DNA of 64,000 nt from Heliocidaris tuberculata (Eukaryota > Echinodermata > Echinoidea > Camarodonta > Echinometridae): positions 2,059,142 through 2,123,141 of the forward strand of contig CM046846.1 in NCBI GenBank assembly GCA_025618425.1, in the 5' to 3' direction. The position numbers and the translations under genes were made by a program. This document shows, in pieces, positions 41,601 through 51,471 of this stretch (within the stretch, counting starts at the first letter, position 1; each line of letters begins with the position of its first letter). Below the pieces are notes generated by a model, which was not told where the DNA came from, made no database searches, and saw only the letters and a list, made by a program, of their open reading frames with translations.

Positions 41601-44093
41601 ATGAGGTAGAATCTGCGACCCCCTTCCCTATTCATGTTATTACTTCTCTAATGTTCTGTAGATATATATTTTGTATGCAAATGCTGCAATTTAGTTTTTC
41701 TATGAATAGAGTTTAAAAGTTCAATTACAATTGCAAGTATTATTATTCTCTCTTCATAGAACATTCCAAGGCAAACGGAGATGCGGGAAGCTACGAGCAG
41801 AAGAGGAAAAAAGGTAAAAATCTACATTATCCGTTTTATCTTACTTTACCAGATTTACAGTATTATGCTGATGTTTGTACATGTACATGTGTATATAGTT
41901 GAATAATGGCAGATTTTGAATGTAGAACCTTTTTTACTCAGTTATATCATCGAATGACAGTATCTAGGGGAAAAAAAATACCAGAAGAATTTTGTTTGGG
42001 AAGGGGGCCTGTCAAAAATGTGTTTTAATTGTCAGAAACTTTTGTATTTGCTGTGTTTTTAATTTCGAATTGTACAGGTAATTCAGGACATTCTATCAAG
42101 GAAATTTGTTTTTATCATTTGTTCTCATTCTACTGCCTTCAAGCTTTTCTTCCAATTTTAATGCTGGAACATCATCAACATAAATTGTAGGTTTAGTTTT
42201 TCAGGGTTACACCATGTAATTCTTTCAAGGAATAAGAGCCCTGAAAAGGGCTGGTGAGCTCCGCTAAAAGCTCTGTGGTTCTCGACGTTTTGATCAGTAT
42301 GCTCTGATCGTCATCAGGAGAATGACTAGAACACTGCCCAGTGGAGACTATTTATTGCCTACGGAGGGATCCGATTCACAGCCTGATTGGGCACCAATCG
42401 GAAATGCCCGCGAAATTCTATTCACGGCTGCATTCTCATTCTGGTCACTGGTGGCGCTATAATTCCTCTAAACAGAGAAAGCACCGGGCGGTGCCATTGT
42501 TTACTCTGAATAAAGAACAAGGTCCAGACTTTCCGCTGAATGATTGCTCCCCTTAGAGCCGGTATTTAGTGAAGTATCAGCGACACTTTCATGGTGGAGA
42601 AACTGAATTGTAGGTTTAGTTTTTCAGGGTTACACCATGTAATTCTTTCAAGGAATAAGAGCCCTGAAAAGGGCTGGTGAGCTCCGCTAAGAGCTCTGTG
42701 GTTCTCGACGTTTCGATCAGTATGCTCTGATCATCATCAGGAGAATGACTAGAACACTGCCCAGTGGAGACTATTTATTGCCTACGGAGGGATCCGATTC
42801 ACAGCCTGATTGGGCGCCAATCGGAAATGCCAGCGAATTCTATTCACGGCTGCATTCTCATTCTGGTCACCGGTGGCGCTATAATTCCTCTAAACAGAGA
42901 AAGCACCGGGCGGTGCCATTGTTTTCTCTGAATAAAGAACAAGGGCCAGACTTTCCGCTGAATGATTGCTCCCCTTAGAGCCGGTATTTAGTGAAGTATC
43001 AGCGACACTTTCATTGTGGAGAAACTGAATTGTAGGTTTAGTTTTTCAGGGTTACACCATGTAATTCAATCAGGCTGTGAATCAGATCCCTCCGTAGGCA
43101 ATAAATAGCCTCCACTGGGCAGTGTTCTAGTCATTCTCCTGATGACGATCAGAGCATACTGATCGAAACGTCGAGAACCACAGAGCTCTTAGCGGAGCTC
43201 ACCAGCCCTTTTCAGGGCTCTTATTCCTTGAAAGAATTACATGGTGTAACCCTGAAAAACTAAACCTACGATTCAGTTTCTCCACCATGAAAGTGTCGCT
43301 GATACTTCACTAAATCATCAACATAGTTTATTAAGTAATTAGACAAAATTTCTTTATGGAAAAGTAATTGCAGACACATATTTTACTTTAACCCCTTCTG
43401 TGATGCCACAATATTGTTTTGGGGTTTTTTTCTTTTTAGAAATAGTCATAAATAAAATTCCCCAGATTTAATATTTTGACATTTAATGTGTTTTTTTTTT
43501 GTTGTTGTTGAATTGTTAAACTGGGCATAAGACATTTCCATAGAATTCTTTTCATAATTAAAGTACTTGTTCCTTTTTCAGCAAGGAAACTGTAGCCATA
43601 TTTAGCCCAAACACATTGGTCAACACTCACTTTCTGCATCAGGACTTGCAGCCAATTGTGTGAAAGGGGTTAATTACTATTATTGGGTTCAAATAATATA
43701 ACAGATGAATTCTTAGAGTATTTCAGTAAAGTGTATTTTATTTTTTACTGATTTGTTTATACTACATGTACAAGAAGTCTATTCAGCTATTTCTGTATTT
43801 GTATATTATATTGTAAAGTTTTCTAAATGCATTTTACAGTAATGACTATTGTAATTACTTGTGTCATCTTCATTTCCACTCTTATTCCTTTAGGTGGATC
43901 ATCTTGCCTCATGATATTCTTCTCTCTATTGATCCTGTTGGTGGCTGTTGTGATAGGATCATATTACTTCTGCCAGAGCAAGCCATCGTTGCCGGCCTGT
44001 GTGACTACCCATCAAGCATGGGATCACACAGTCACAGAGATCCAGAGTCTGAGGAGAGAGATTGAAAAAAAGATTGCAATCATGAGAGCATAA
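32055..44093 (+). CDS. LRRC59: LRRC59, leucine-rich-repeat ER membrane protein (whole gene, seven exons)
   Basis: Proposed CDS: 32055-32162, 35733-35792, 36771-37037, 38307-38379, 39493-39666, 41760-41813, 43894-44093. The sum is 936 bp, 311 residues plus stop (vertebrate LRRC59 is about 307). All junctions are GT-AG with continuous phase. Order: N-terminal leucine-rich repeats with the marker GNELDLSLS (residues 1-145), a long charged coiled-coil linker rich in Arg/Lys/Glu/Gln (about 150-240), one membrane span (about 250-273) and a short C-terminal segment. LRRC59 is an ER and nuclear-envelope membrane protein that associates with ribosomes and has been linked to nuclear import of FGF1. The gene has no visible defect; its introns carry many DNA-transposon fragments. 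Confidence 0.95.
32447..33471. mobile_element. 1.0-kb TIR element in LRRC59 intron 1
   Basis: Inverted ends GGGGGTCGTTTCATCAAA at 32447 and its complement ending at 33471. Motifs such as GTCATAACGACAAGATC recur in inverted form near the right end. Related in style to the palindromic CGTTTCATGAAA family. No coding capacity seen. Confidence 0.7.
34048..34195. repeat. Foldback element
   Basis: Left arm AATATTGAATGGCCTTGAG...ACAAGGATATATCG pairs with right arm CGATATATCCTTGTG...AAAGCCATTCAATATT. Confidence 0.72.
34400..34520 (+). repeat. Short tandem array, about 51-bp unit
   Basis: CAAACCATGAGATAT occurs at 34400, 34451 and 34503, followed in the first two by ATTGCACGGTCATCCGGG. Confidence 0.72.
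34835..35008. mobile_element. pogo/Tigger-type MITE
   Basis: Ends CAGGTAACTCTGCCTAAGTC and, inverted, CAGTTAACTCTGCATAAGTC, flanked by TA on both sides, as for Tc1/mariner-pogo elements. Confidence 0.68.
35578..35632. repeat. (CT)n microsatellite
   Basis: C run then CT dinucleotides to 35630. About 100 bp upstream of the exon 2 acceptor of LRRC59. Confidence 0.93.
35733..35792 (+). CDS. LRRC59: LRRC59 exon 2 (60 bp)
   Basis: Acceptor TCTTTACTCACCAG, donor GTAAGT, phase 0 on both sides. Encodes [20 protein letters not shown], one leucine-rich repeat with the LDLSCN-type motif. Easily missed because of its size and because a longer overlapping frame is open. Confidence 0.92.
36316..36540 (-). 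repeat. AAT/GATAAT microsatellite joined to a SINE-like repeat
   Basis: ATAATAATGATAAT repeats (36316-36357) are followed by TATATAGCGCCTTACCAATT, then a TCACTGGATTC/GGGGAGCATTCCAGCCAG body. The last resembles the inverted CTGGCTGGAATGCTCCCTAA of the SINE copy near 55600. Confidence 0.58.
36771..37037 (+). CDS. LRRC59: LRRC59 exon 3: leucine-rich repeats
   Basis: Acceptor TTTTTCTTGCAG, donor GTCAGA, phase 0 on both sides. Contains [39 protein letters not shown] and [13 protein letters not shown], then the capping cysteine motif [15 protein letters not shown] of LRRC59. Confidence 0.96.
37076..37534. mobile_element. hAT-type MITE built of GAGATCAAGATC repeats, LRRC59 intron 3
   Basis: Termini CAGTGTTGGGTCC and, inverted, CAGTGTTGTGTACC. 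Flanks GTTGGTAG and GCTGGTAG (7 of 8) look like an 8-bp target duplication. The interior is iterated GATCAAGATCAAG. A block GAGGTTACTGATGCC...CTCGAGACTGGTCTCGAGAT occurs twice (about 37223 and 37464). Confidence 0.72.
37535..38306. other. LRRC59 intron 3, remainder
   Basis: No exon or repeat boundary recognised. Confidence 0.35.
38307..38379 (+). CDS. LRRC59: LRRC59 exon 4
   Basis: Acceptor TTTCTCTGGCTAG, donor GTAAGG, ends in phase 1. Encodes [20 protein letters not shown], start of the coiled-coil linker. Confidence 0.9.
39493..39666 (+). CDS. LRRC59: LRRC59 exon 5: charged coiled coil
   Basis: Acceptor TTTGTTTTGACAG, donor GTAAGA, phase 1 to phase 1. Encodes [20 protein letters not shown], then [20 protein letters not shown]. 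[18 protein letters not shown] matches the linker of vertebrate LRRC59. Confidence 0.94.
40790..41546. mobile_element. TTAA-flanked TIR element (piggyBac-like), LRRC59 intron 5
   Basis: TTAA at 40786-40789 and 41547-41550. Termini CCCTAAAAGGGCCGGG identical in inverted orientation, followed by G runs and TGGAATCCACCCCCC in both orientations. No transposase frame. Confidence 0.82.
41760..41813 (+). CDS. LRRC59: LRRC59 exon 6 (54 bp)
   Basis: Acceptor TATTCTCTCTTCATAG, donor GTAAAA, phase 1 to phase 1. Encodes [18 protein letters not shown]. Low conservation, called from splice sites and phase. Confidence 0.78.
42279..42322 (-). ncRNA. Hammerhead ribozyme motif, unit 1 (probably inactive)
   Basis: Minus strand: TTCTC, CTGATGA, C, GATCAG, AGCATA loop, CTGATC, AAAA, C, GTC, GAGAA. 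The G of the conserved GAAA is A here, which should abolish catalysis. Confidence 0.6.
42702..42745 (-). ncRNA. Hammerhead ribozyme motif, unit 2
   Basis: Minus strand: TTCTC, CTGATGA, T, GATCAG, AGCATA, CTGATC, GAAA, C, GTC, GAGAA. Core CTGATGA and GAAA are intact. Helix I is TTCTC/GAGAA, helix II GATCAG/CTGATC, helix III minimal (C-G). Confidence 0.65.
43134..43177 (+). ncRNA. Hammerhead ribozyme motif, inverted unit 3
   Basis: Plus strand: TTCTC, CTGATGA, C, GATCAG, AGCATA, CTGATC, GAAA, C, GTC, GAGAA. Type I topology with intact core. The expected cut follows GTC at 43172. One unpaired base sits between CTGATGA and helix II. Confidence 0.67.
43392..43669. mobile_element. TTAA-flanked MITE, LRRC59 intron 6
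   Basis: CCCCTTCTGTGATGCC at the left and TGTGTGAAAGGGG at the right, TTAA at 43388-43391 and 43670-43673. 278 bp, AT-rich, noncoding. Confidence 0.75.
43894..44093 (+). CDS. LRRC59: LRRC59 exon 7: membrane span and C-terminus
   Basis: Acceptor TCTTATTCCTTTAG, phase 1. Encodes [20 protein letters not shown], then [17 protein letters not shown], ending in [11 protein letters not shown] and TAA. One membrane span and a short lumenal tail, as expected for the family. Confidence 0.92.
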
Positions 44094-44517
44094 TAACTGA
44101 CAAAGGAAGGGATTTAACCTTAGGTTGGATAATCATGTGTTGTAAATTAATCAACTTAAATGAGACATTTGAAGTGCATCCAATGTACATTTGATTCCTT
44201 TGATCCAATTCTCATTGGTAGTGAATGAGGAATGTTTATATTACAAGTGATCCAGAGCATGTTTAAAGAAAAAATTCTTTGAGTTCTGGGAAAGGCAAAT
44301 AGGAATTTGTTCTGTTTGCAGTGCATGTGACTGTTAGCAAGAATAAGTCACTTTCTATTCATTTTGGTAATTCTAAAAACCTCACATTATACACCAATTC
44401 TTATGTAGACATGGTCAACCTTTCCCCATTGCTATGAGACAGTTTATTTCACAATGTAATCGCATGACCAGAATTCAACTTTTATCTTTAAGAGTGATCC
44501 AGAACGTTTTTTTTTTT
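44094..44517 (+). other. LRRC59 3' UTR region
   Basis: Follows the stop codon. No AATAAA seen in this interval, so the transcript end is not located. Confidence 0.4.
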
Positions 44518-44767
44518 TATGCCTCTGCCCACTGAAGGTGATTCTAGAGCCATTATGTTTTCGGTTTGTCCGTCTGTCCGTTAATATGCATTATAATTAA
44601 AAATTTGTTTGTATGCATTACTAGAGATCATACTTTGGGGTTGTTGGGTCAAAGGTCAAAGATGTCAGTTAACATGAAATTGTAGGCTTTTTATTCTGGT
44701 TATCACACTACATGTATTTCTAGAACAGTTTGAGCCAAGAACTTTACTGAATTTAGGCAGAGGCATA
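44518..44767. mobile_element. TIR MITE (TATGCCTCTGCC ends)
   Basis: Ends TATGCCTCTGCC and GGCAGAGGCATA are exact inverted repeats. The interior has GTTTGTCCGTCTGTCCGTTA and GGTCAAAGGTCAAAG. Confidence 0.75.
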
Positions 44768-45464
44768 TAGGAGATGCAGTCGCATTCATCTTATTTTTCC
44801 TAATGCTACACGCTGAAGCACTCTTGAAATCCAACCATGCTGCTGGACTGTCCCTCCCATGTTGTCCAGCTGTTTTTTATAGCGCACTTGCATATTATAT
44901 GGGCCAATTTGGCTTTAATTGGCGTTCGTACACAAATAAGAATGGGATACTTTAAAAACAATTAAAAAAGCAATTTCCAAACAAAGGCCAATTTCACAGC
45001 AAGAAACTTTTGCTAATTGCAAAAATTCAGTATTGTATCAGTTGTAATTCAATAATTTCCTGGCATGAAACTTTCGCGAGTCTAAACCACTTGCGAATTT
45101 CACAAATATTAAATGCATGCGAAAGTTTCTGGCTTTATAGTAAGCTCTTCTAGATTCCACTATGTACTTGGCATGGAATAGTTTTGAATCGTTTGTTCAT
45201 ATCCATTAAATTTGTATAAAATATGTTCATTTTTGTCTCTCCTTTGTAAGCGAAAAGCAAGACATAGGCGTCGCTTTTCCAACGGGGCAGCACCCCTTAA
45301 GTGCCCCAACCATTGATTTTTCTCCAAGTGAAAATTTTGCCCCGATAATTGCGCAATGCAGGCAAGACTGCCCTGGGCGTTTCCCTTGTTTTTCCAGAAG
45401 TTTTTAGAAATTTCTTACTTATATTCTATTAAACACTGAAACTGGACCCTTGCCCGAATTAGTA
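44768..45464. other. Intergenic, nothing assigned
   Basis: Around 45258-45320 a GGCGTCGCTTTTCCAACGGG stretch resembles a hAT-type end. No gene seen. Confidence 0.3.
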
Positions 45465-45628
45465 CAGTGGAACCTCGTTATAAAGAACAAACTCTCATAA
45501 CAAGGTAATTTTTTTGGCCCCTTTCCTTTGTATTCTATTGGGTTTTTTTAGCCCTTATATAACAAGGTTTCAATATAAAGAGGTAATTTCCTTAGTCCCA
45601 TGGAGTTTGTTATAATGAGGTTCCACTG
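45465..45628. mobile_element. pogo/Tigger-type MITE
   Basis: CAGTGGAACCTCGTTATAA at the left and its inverse TTATAATGAGGTTCCACTG at the right, flanked by TA. 164 bp. Typical of pogo-clade Tc1/mariner nonautonomous elements. Confidence 0.85.
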
Positions 45629-46104
45629 TATGCTAATGTGAATTGTCGAGGTCCAAGTTGTTGCTCTGTGAAGCCTAACTTAGTCTAAGCTTAAATGCAG
45701 TACTGAGTTTAATGTCTTGGTAGGATCTAGGCCTTTGTCGTCGTCTTCTTCCTTTTTCTATAGTATTTTGAATTTAGTCATGACTATATCAGCCACGTTA
45801 CAACTTTATTGTGCTGCACAGCTCATTACTGCTTCAAGAGTTTTTTTGTTATTTGTAATAATTTGAATTGCAATTAATATTTTCATGGCAAGCAAAAACG
45901 TTGTACATGTATATACTTTAATTTATTTTGAGATATATTACCCTTCTCATCATCCACATTTGTCTTCAGCAACTTGCTTTGGGGATATTTTTTTCTGAAT
46001 TAATAATATGTTTATTTCATCTTTTTATGATACACATACTTGTGCTGTGAGACTACATGTATTTTGATTTTACTTGGTTCAGTTTACTAATAATTGTATA
46101 AAGA
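45629..46104. other. Intergenic, nothing recognised
   Basis: AT-rich sequence with no open frame of note. Confidence 0.3.
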
Positions 46105-46396
46105 ATGATGATGATGATAAATAATAATTGTATTAAGAATGATAACAATGATGATATGATGATAATGATTATGATAATGATTATAATAATAATGATAATG
46201 ATAATAATAGTAATAATAAAAGTAATAATGATGATGATAATAGTGATGATAAGAACATTAAAATTAATGATGATAATAATATTAATAATGATTATAATAA
46301 TAATAATGATAATAAGAAAAAGAAAAAGAATAAGAATATAATAATAAGAATTATGATGATTATTGGTGATAATAATAATAATTATAATAATTATAT

Positions 46397-46428
<32 letters not shown>

Positions 46429-46434
46429 GAACAA
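46105..46434. repeat. GAT/AAT microsatellite
   Basis: GATGAT, ATAATGATAATA and similar units for 330 bp. A hairpin ACAACTTATATAT...ATATATAAGTTGT follows at 46431-46461. Confidence 0.92.
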
Positions 46435-46461
46435 CTTATATATCAAATATATATAAGTTGT

Positions 46462-47367
46462 TGCTCTTACTCTGGAATTTAATTGAAGCATACAAATGTA
46501 AGGTCAGCTTTGTTACTGCATTAATTAAATTAAAAGAAATACACATTCCAGACAATATCAACTGTGCATTTCATTTTGTAGCATTACATACACACAATTA
46601 AGGACAAAAAGATTACATGTACTTAAAAATCGAAATAATCCAATATAATGAAGAAGCTTGTTCATTCAAAGTAGTTTTCCTGTTTGTTTTTTTTTCTTTG
46701 AATGAAGCTGTATACAGATGACAAAGAAAGGCAAATATTTACAATGAAAATATAGGAAACATTTACCCTTATAAAAGCTTTTCTTTTATGTAAACTGTGA
46801 ACCTTTTTGGGAATTCACTAATAAAAGTTGGCAATTTTCAAAATGATTTGTTTATTTCAGAAGTAATAATTAACTATGTTCCACTAGAAATTTTCATTTT
46901 ATATTTCATTCATTTTCAAAATAGATTGTTGATTGCAACAAGCATATTGATGCCAATTTTGTTTGTATGATATCTGTTAATCATGAAATAATTTGTTTAT
47001 TTGTATAGTAGAAAATTAAATTCCATAGTTGTTTAAATGGCATATTTACCCAAATGGATGTTTTCTAGGAATACCTCAGGCAAATTGAGTTCTCTATTTC
47101 TTTGAAGTAAATTTAGATGATCATATTCATGAAATGTAGTTAATGTATTGGATTTATAACAAAAAGGACTTTGGCAGCAATTTTTATTTTAATGCCACAC
47201 AGTTGTCTGTTCCCATGTGCATTGCATCATATTTCGCTGACACCAGATTTTGTTTGAATGACCAATTAATGTGTGTAAGGTCTTTCAGGGAGGCAGGCAG
47301 CGAAACCAGGGAGATGGGTCTGTCCCACCGTAAAATCACTTGAGCTTGAGATATGATGATGACATTT
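46462..47367. other. Intergenic, nothing recognised
   Basis: No exon or repeat terminus found on either strand. Confidence 0.3.
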
Positions 47368-47375
47368 CCTTACAC

Positions 47376-47689
47376 CAGGGGCGGCGCCAGGGTATTTTGA
47401 TAGGAGGGGCAAGACGACCTAAAGATGACGTCATATTTTTTCTCCATTAAATAACGGGTAATATAGAGTTATATGTTTAAGACCTCTCTTTTTACTACTC
47501 CTCTTTCTTATTTCTGCCCTTTTCTTCCCTTTTCTGCCCTTTTCTTCCCTTTTCTGCCCTTTTCTTCCCTTTTCTTCCTCCTTTTCTTCTTTTTTTCTTT
47601 TTTTTTTCTTTTTTCACTACTTGAAAAATCATAGGGGGGGGGGGGCGGTCGCCCCCTCTGCCCCCCCCCCCCCTGTAGCGCCGCCCCTG
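47376..47689. mobile_element. hAT-type MITE with perfect 8-bp target duplication
   Basis: CCTTACAC at 47368-47375 and 47690-47697. Termini CAGGGGCGGCGC in inverted orientation. Internal TTTTCTTCCC/TTTTCTGCCC decamer repeats and G/C runs near the right end. Confidence 0.88.
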
Positions 47690-47747
47690 CCTTACACTGT
47701 AGCAGGAGGAGGGCACAATGCATTACATAATAACTGCCTATCATTAA

Positions 47748-48328
47748 AGGGCAATCCAACCTTGATAATAAGATGATTTGTGTGAAAGCATAAAAATAAG
47801 AAAAACAGGATGGTGAAAGTTTGAAAGAAATCGGACTAGGACTAAGAAAGTTATGGATGTTTGAAAAATGAGATCACTACATCTATGCCAATCTCAAAGT
47901 GGCAATTTGGTGAGTCCATTGTGACATTTTTGTGGACAACTCTCCCAATTGTCGTACACAAAAATATTAATTTGCGGTTTTCTTCGAGGCGCTTTTACCC
48001 TCGGGGGCAGTACTCAATATATATTGGAGATAGCATATTGTTATAGGTCCTCATGAACGAAAAGATCCTATTGAATAATTCATTTTGAAAAAAAGTGACA
48101 TTTTAGTCATTTTGTGTGTTAGAGCGAATGGGGGAGTTGTCCACAGCTACATCACAGTGACATTACCTATTCGGCCAATTTGAAATTCCCATATGCATAG
48201 TGATTACAACTTTCAAAATTCATAACTTTCTTACTGCTTGTCCGATTTCGTTCAAACTTTCACCAATCTGCTTCTCTGATTTTTCCTCTTTCTTTCAAAG
48301 CAACTTGCTAAAAAGGTAGGATTTCCCT
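47748..48328 (+). mobile_element. TTAA-type MITE family A, intact copy
   Basis: Starts AGGGCAATCCAACCTTGATA and ends GGTAGGATTTCCCT, with TTAA at 47744-47747 and 48329-48332. It is the unsplit counterpart of 14438-17688. The 16-bp direct repeat AACTGCCTATCATTAA lies on both sides (47732-47747 and 48335-48350). Confidence 0.85.
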
Positions 48329-48350
48329 TTAAAGAACTGCCTATCATTAA

Positions 48351-48711
48351 AAGTGAAGTCCACTCTCGGTGATTAACAACACCTGTTATAAGGTGAACAC
48401 CCAAATGGTGTCGAATTCCCCATAAGAACCCACGACTATGTGACTTTAATGTTGTATTCACTTTCATTATTCAAAACAGTTGTTAATGATTAAGAGATGG
48501 ATAAGCGAATATTCAGAATCTCCACACGGTTAACACGTGCAAATTTTTGGATATCTTTATTATATTGAATTATTTTCTTGAATTCATCGTTTCCCTTAAC
48601 TTAAAAATAAAATATATAATGACCCTTCCCGTCATGGTGTTTCTTTCCCTCCCTCTCCGCCCGCTCCCTTCAGCTCCAATAAAAGGATATACAGCTTACG
48701 ATGATTTTTGT
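48351..48711. other. Intergenic, nothing recognised
   Basis: Begins AAGTGAAGTCCACTCTCGG after TTAA, possibly a fragment of another TTAA-type element. No gene seen. Confidence 0.3.
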
Positions 48712-48715
48712 TTAA

Positions 48716-49204
48716 AGGGGGTACCCAATGCTGAAACAATGTTAGTTCATTTAAAAGATCATGATTTTATTAGAAGAAAATCATCTGCCTTAAAAAAAAT
48801 TTAAAATTCGTGTTGCCAGAAAATCCCCGAAATATGGTAAGACTTCAGGATATTTTGGCCCCTCAGCTGTGTCCCAATTTCAGCTAGGTAACCACAATGA
48901 CGTCAAAGTGGTTACCCAGGTTCGCGTATTGCAGATGTGTTGCGCGCTAGACTGTACAAAATGCATTACACCTTGCGCGCATTTTGCTATAATTGCGCGA
49001 CAAGGTAACCACTTTGACGTCATTGTGGTTACCTAGCTGAAATTGGGACACAGCTGAGGGGCCAAAATATCCTGAAATCTTACCATATTTCGGGGATTTT
49101 CTGGCAACACGAATTTTAAATTTTTTTTAAGGCAGATGATTTTCTTCTAATAAAATCATGATCTTTTAAATGAACTAACATTGTTTCAGCATTGGGTACC
49201 CCCT
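48716..49204. mobile_element. Foldback element, long near-perfect arms
   Basis: Arms of about 200 bp (48716 onward and back from 49204) are nearly exact inverted repeats: AGGGGGTACCCAATGCTGAA and its complement at the ends, GGTAACCACAATGACGTCAA at the inner edge. The short loop contains GTTGCGCGC. TTAA at 48712-48715 and 49205-49208. Confidence 0.88.
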
Positions 49205-49227
49205 TTAAACCTCAAAGAGACTAAAAG

Positions 49228-49545
49228 CTCAAGAGCTTCTGGGGCGTTGTCCTAATATGTAAATGTACTCCAAATTTGCAATAAACGAGAAGAAGGAAAG
49301 GAGGAGAGACAAAAAAGGAGGTTAAGGGTGATAAAAAGAGAAAAAGAGAGTCAGAGAGAGAGAAAAAGAGGGAGGGAGAGATAGACGACGCTCAGAGCTT
49401 CTGGGGCGTGGCCCTAATATGTTCTCCAAATTTGCGATAAAAAAGAAGGAAAGGAGGAGAAACAAAGAGGGAGATGGAGGGTGACGAAAAGAGGAAGACA
49501 GAGAGAGACAGACAGAGAGAGACAGACAGATAGAAGGGGTCGGGG
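49228..49545 (+). repeat. Tandem duplication, about 163-bp unit
   Basis: CTCA-AGAGCTTCTGGGGCGT...CCTAATATGT...CTCCAAATTTGC-ATAAA and purine-rich AAGGAAAGGAGGAGA occur at 49228 and again at 49391, with indels. Confidence 0.78.
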
Positions 49546-51463
49546 GTGAGAAAAAGGGGCATATTTTAAATTTATAACAATTACGCTTGAGACACCCGTC
49601 CGGCAGTCATGCCAGCGTTGAGAGTGGGCACAGTAACAATGCAATTTCTGCTTGAGTTTTGTTGATTCTTAAAACAAGGAAGAACATTGAGAAAGGGAGC
49701 GAGGGTTTGCGATTTGCAATCTTTTCAAATCATCCGCATTCTACATGTTCTATTTAACAATTTTCGCGACCTCTAATAGGCCGATGTAGATATTTAGGCT
49801 TCATCCAAATAAGCGCAGCAATCAACAGATATCCCACTGGTCGTGCATGATGAGACTCCACAATCGGACCAATTGCAAACTTGCTACAAATTGAGCAACA
49901 GCTCTCCAGAACATGTTGGTATATTTATATTCATCAGAGATTCTTCGTCCAGTTTGAGTTGTATGCATGTATTTTCCGAACCTTATTGTTGAATTCTGAC
50001 GTCTGCAACTACATATTCGATGTCGTCACGGTGTTGAAATCGTGGTCGTCGAGCAGGAAGAAATAAACGACGCCATATGGTATTTGATCACCGTTCCGCC
50101 ACACCACGCCACACTTAATAACTTCCATGCAAATTCCATGTCAGATGATACATTAGCCAAAGATTAAAGTAAGTGTAGTAAGTGTTTTTGTTGTCTATTA
50201 ACTCTACCAAAGAAAATCGTTTCATAAGTTTATGCAGTATGGCCGCTTTCCTGATCAACGAATTTCATATGCTTGTTGCCTTAAAATAATCACAATCAAT
50301 TTTACTCACTTTTAAGGGATAATTAAAGCGTAAGATCATTGCTTATACCCATATTAAGGAGGGAGTTCGGATCGACCCTCCCATCTTAGCAAATGTTGAC
50401 ATTTTGAACATAACTTGTATTTCGTATATTTCTTTTAAAAAACGAGATTTTTTATCAAAATAGCTGTAATTTACAAGTTTTTAGTGAAATTTGAAGACAG
50501 CTATCAAAGGGCTTAGTGTAGGACTGGCTTACATTGAAACTTGTATCGTAATAAGAAGTAATATAATATTAGCAAACGTTTGTAATGTACTGTTAACGTT
50601 AGATGAAATGGGTTTTGGAAGGGTTTTCCATTCGAAGAAAAGGATCTGACTTTTGCAGTAAAATGTTATATGAACACTGTGGTGAAACATTATATAATTT
50701 CCTCGTTTTCAAAAGATATGACAAAATTAATAGGTGTCATAAGAAAATTCTGCACAATCAAAATCCCTAAAGAGATGTTAACCTTGATTACAGAAAAACT
50801 GTCATGTACAGCGAATCATATGCACTTTGAACATATTCTATTTTGCACGTCTGCATTTATATCATTAGTAAAATGTTATATGATATTACATGTCCTCCAA
50901 GTCCCTCAATTTTGGGAGAAATTTTATTCAATGAAACGAGAGGGGGACTCACCCTCAGGTGGCTGTATGAAAATTGTGGTGAAAAACACAACAGTGTATT
51001 GTTTGTGATGGATATGACATAAGGGTCATAAGAAAAGTCTGCATAATTATATGACCCTTATGACCCTTTTCTTAAAGCTCTGAAATATAGGTAAACTTGT
51101 GATTAATATATTAACGAAACATATTTTGCACTCGGAATACATTCTGCATAATTAAAAACTCTAAATAGAGGTAAACTTTGCACTTGGAATTCATTTCATG
51201 TTGGAGGTCTACATCTATTAAATTGAAGCTGACCTAAGATACTTCACATGATCACATCGTGATCTGATACTTTAATTCTGTTCAGATATCATAATGAAAG
51301 GTACATGATCCCAAATCTCAGAATGATTAGTTTCAGTTTCACTTTTTATTTCATATTTCATATCACATAAATGAAACATAAACAAGTAGCATTCTTACAT
51401 GCAATACTGTAGAAAAACATCTTCAATATACTTTCAACAAAAGAAGAAGAAGAAAATAATGTA
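49546..51463. other. Intergenic, no gene seen; weak degenerate repeat
   Basis: About 50660-50890 and 50970-51210 share GTGGTGAAA, ATATGACA, GGTCATAAGAAAA-TCTGCA and CTAAA-AGA-GT-AAC, a decayed direct repeat of unknown origin. Confidence 0.4.
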
Positions 51464-51471
51464 ATTGTACA

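Larger units (their letters stand above)
42183..43315. mobile_element. Retrozyme/Penelope-like tandem repeat with hammerhead motifs, LRRC59 intron 6
   Basis: Two head-to-tail units of about 423 bp (starts 42185 and 42608, nearly identical) are followed by a 38-bp start of a third (43030-43067) and then by an inverted partial unit (43068-43315). The block is flanked by the 12-bp direct repeat ATCATCAACATA (42171-42182; 43314-43325, one to two bases uncertain). Each full or inverted unit carries a hammerhead-ribozyme-like motif. Tandem plus inverted partial copies, one ribozyme per unit and lack of coding capacity fit nonautonomous Penelope-like elements or animal retrozymes. No reverse transcriptase is present. 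Confidence 0.72.

Noticed and set aside
42341..42978. Two similar frames of 71-77 codons in the hammerhead repeat
   Set aside because: They are simply the duplicated noncoding unit; the frames differ between copies and there is no coding signature.
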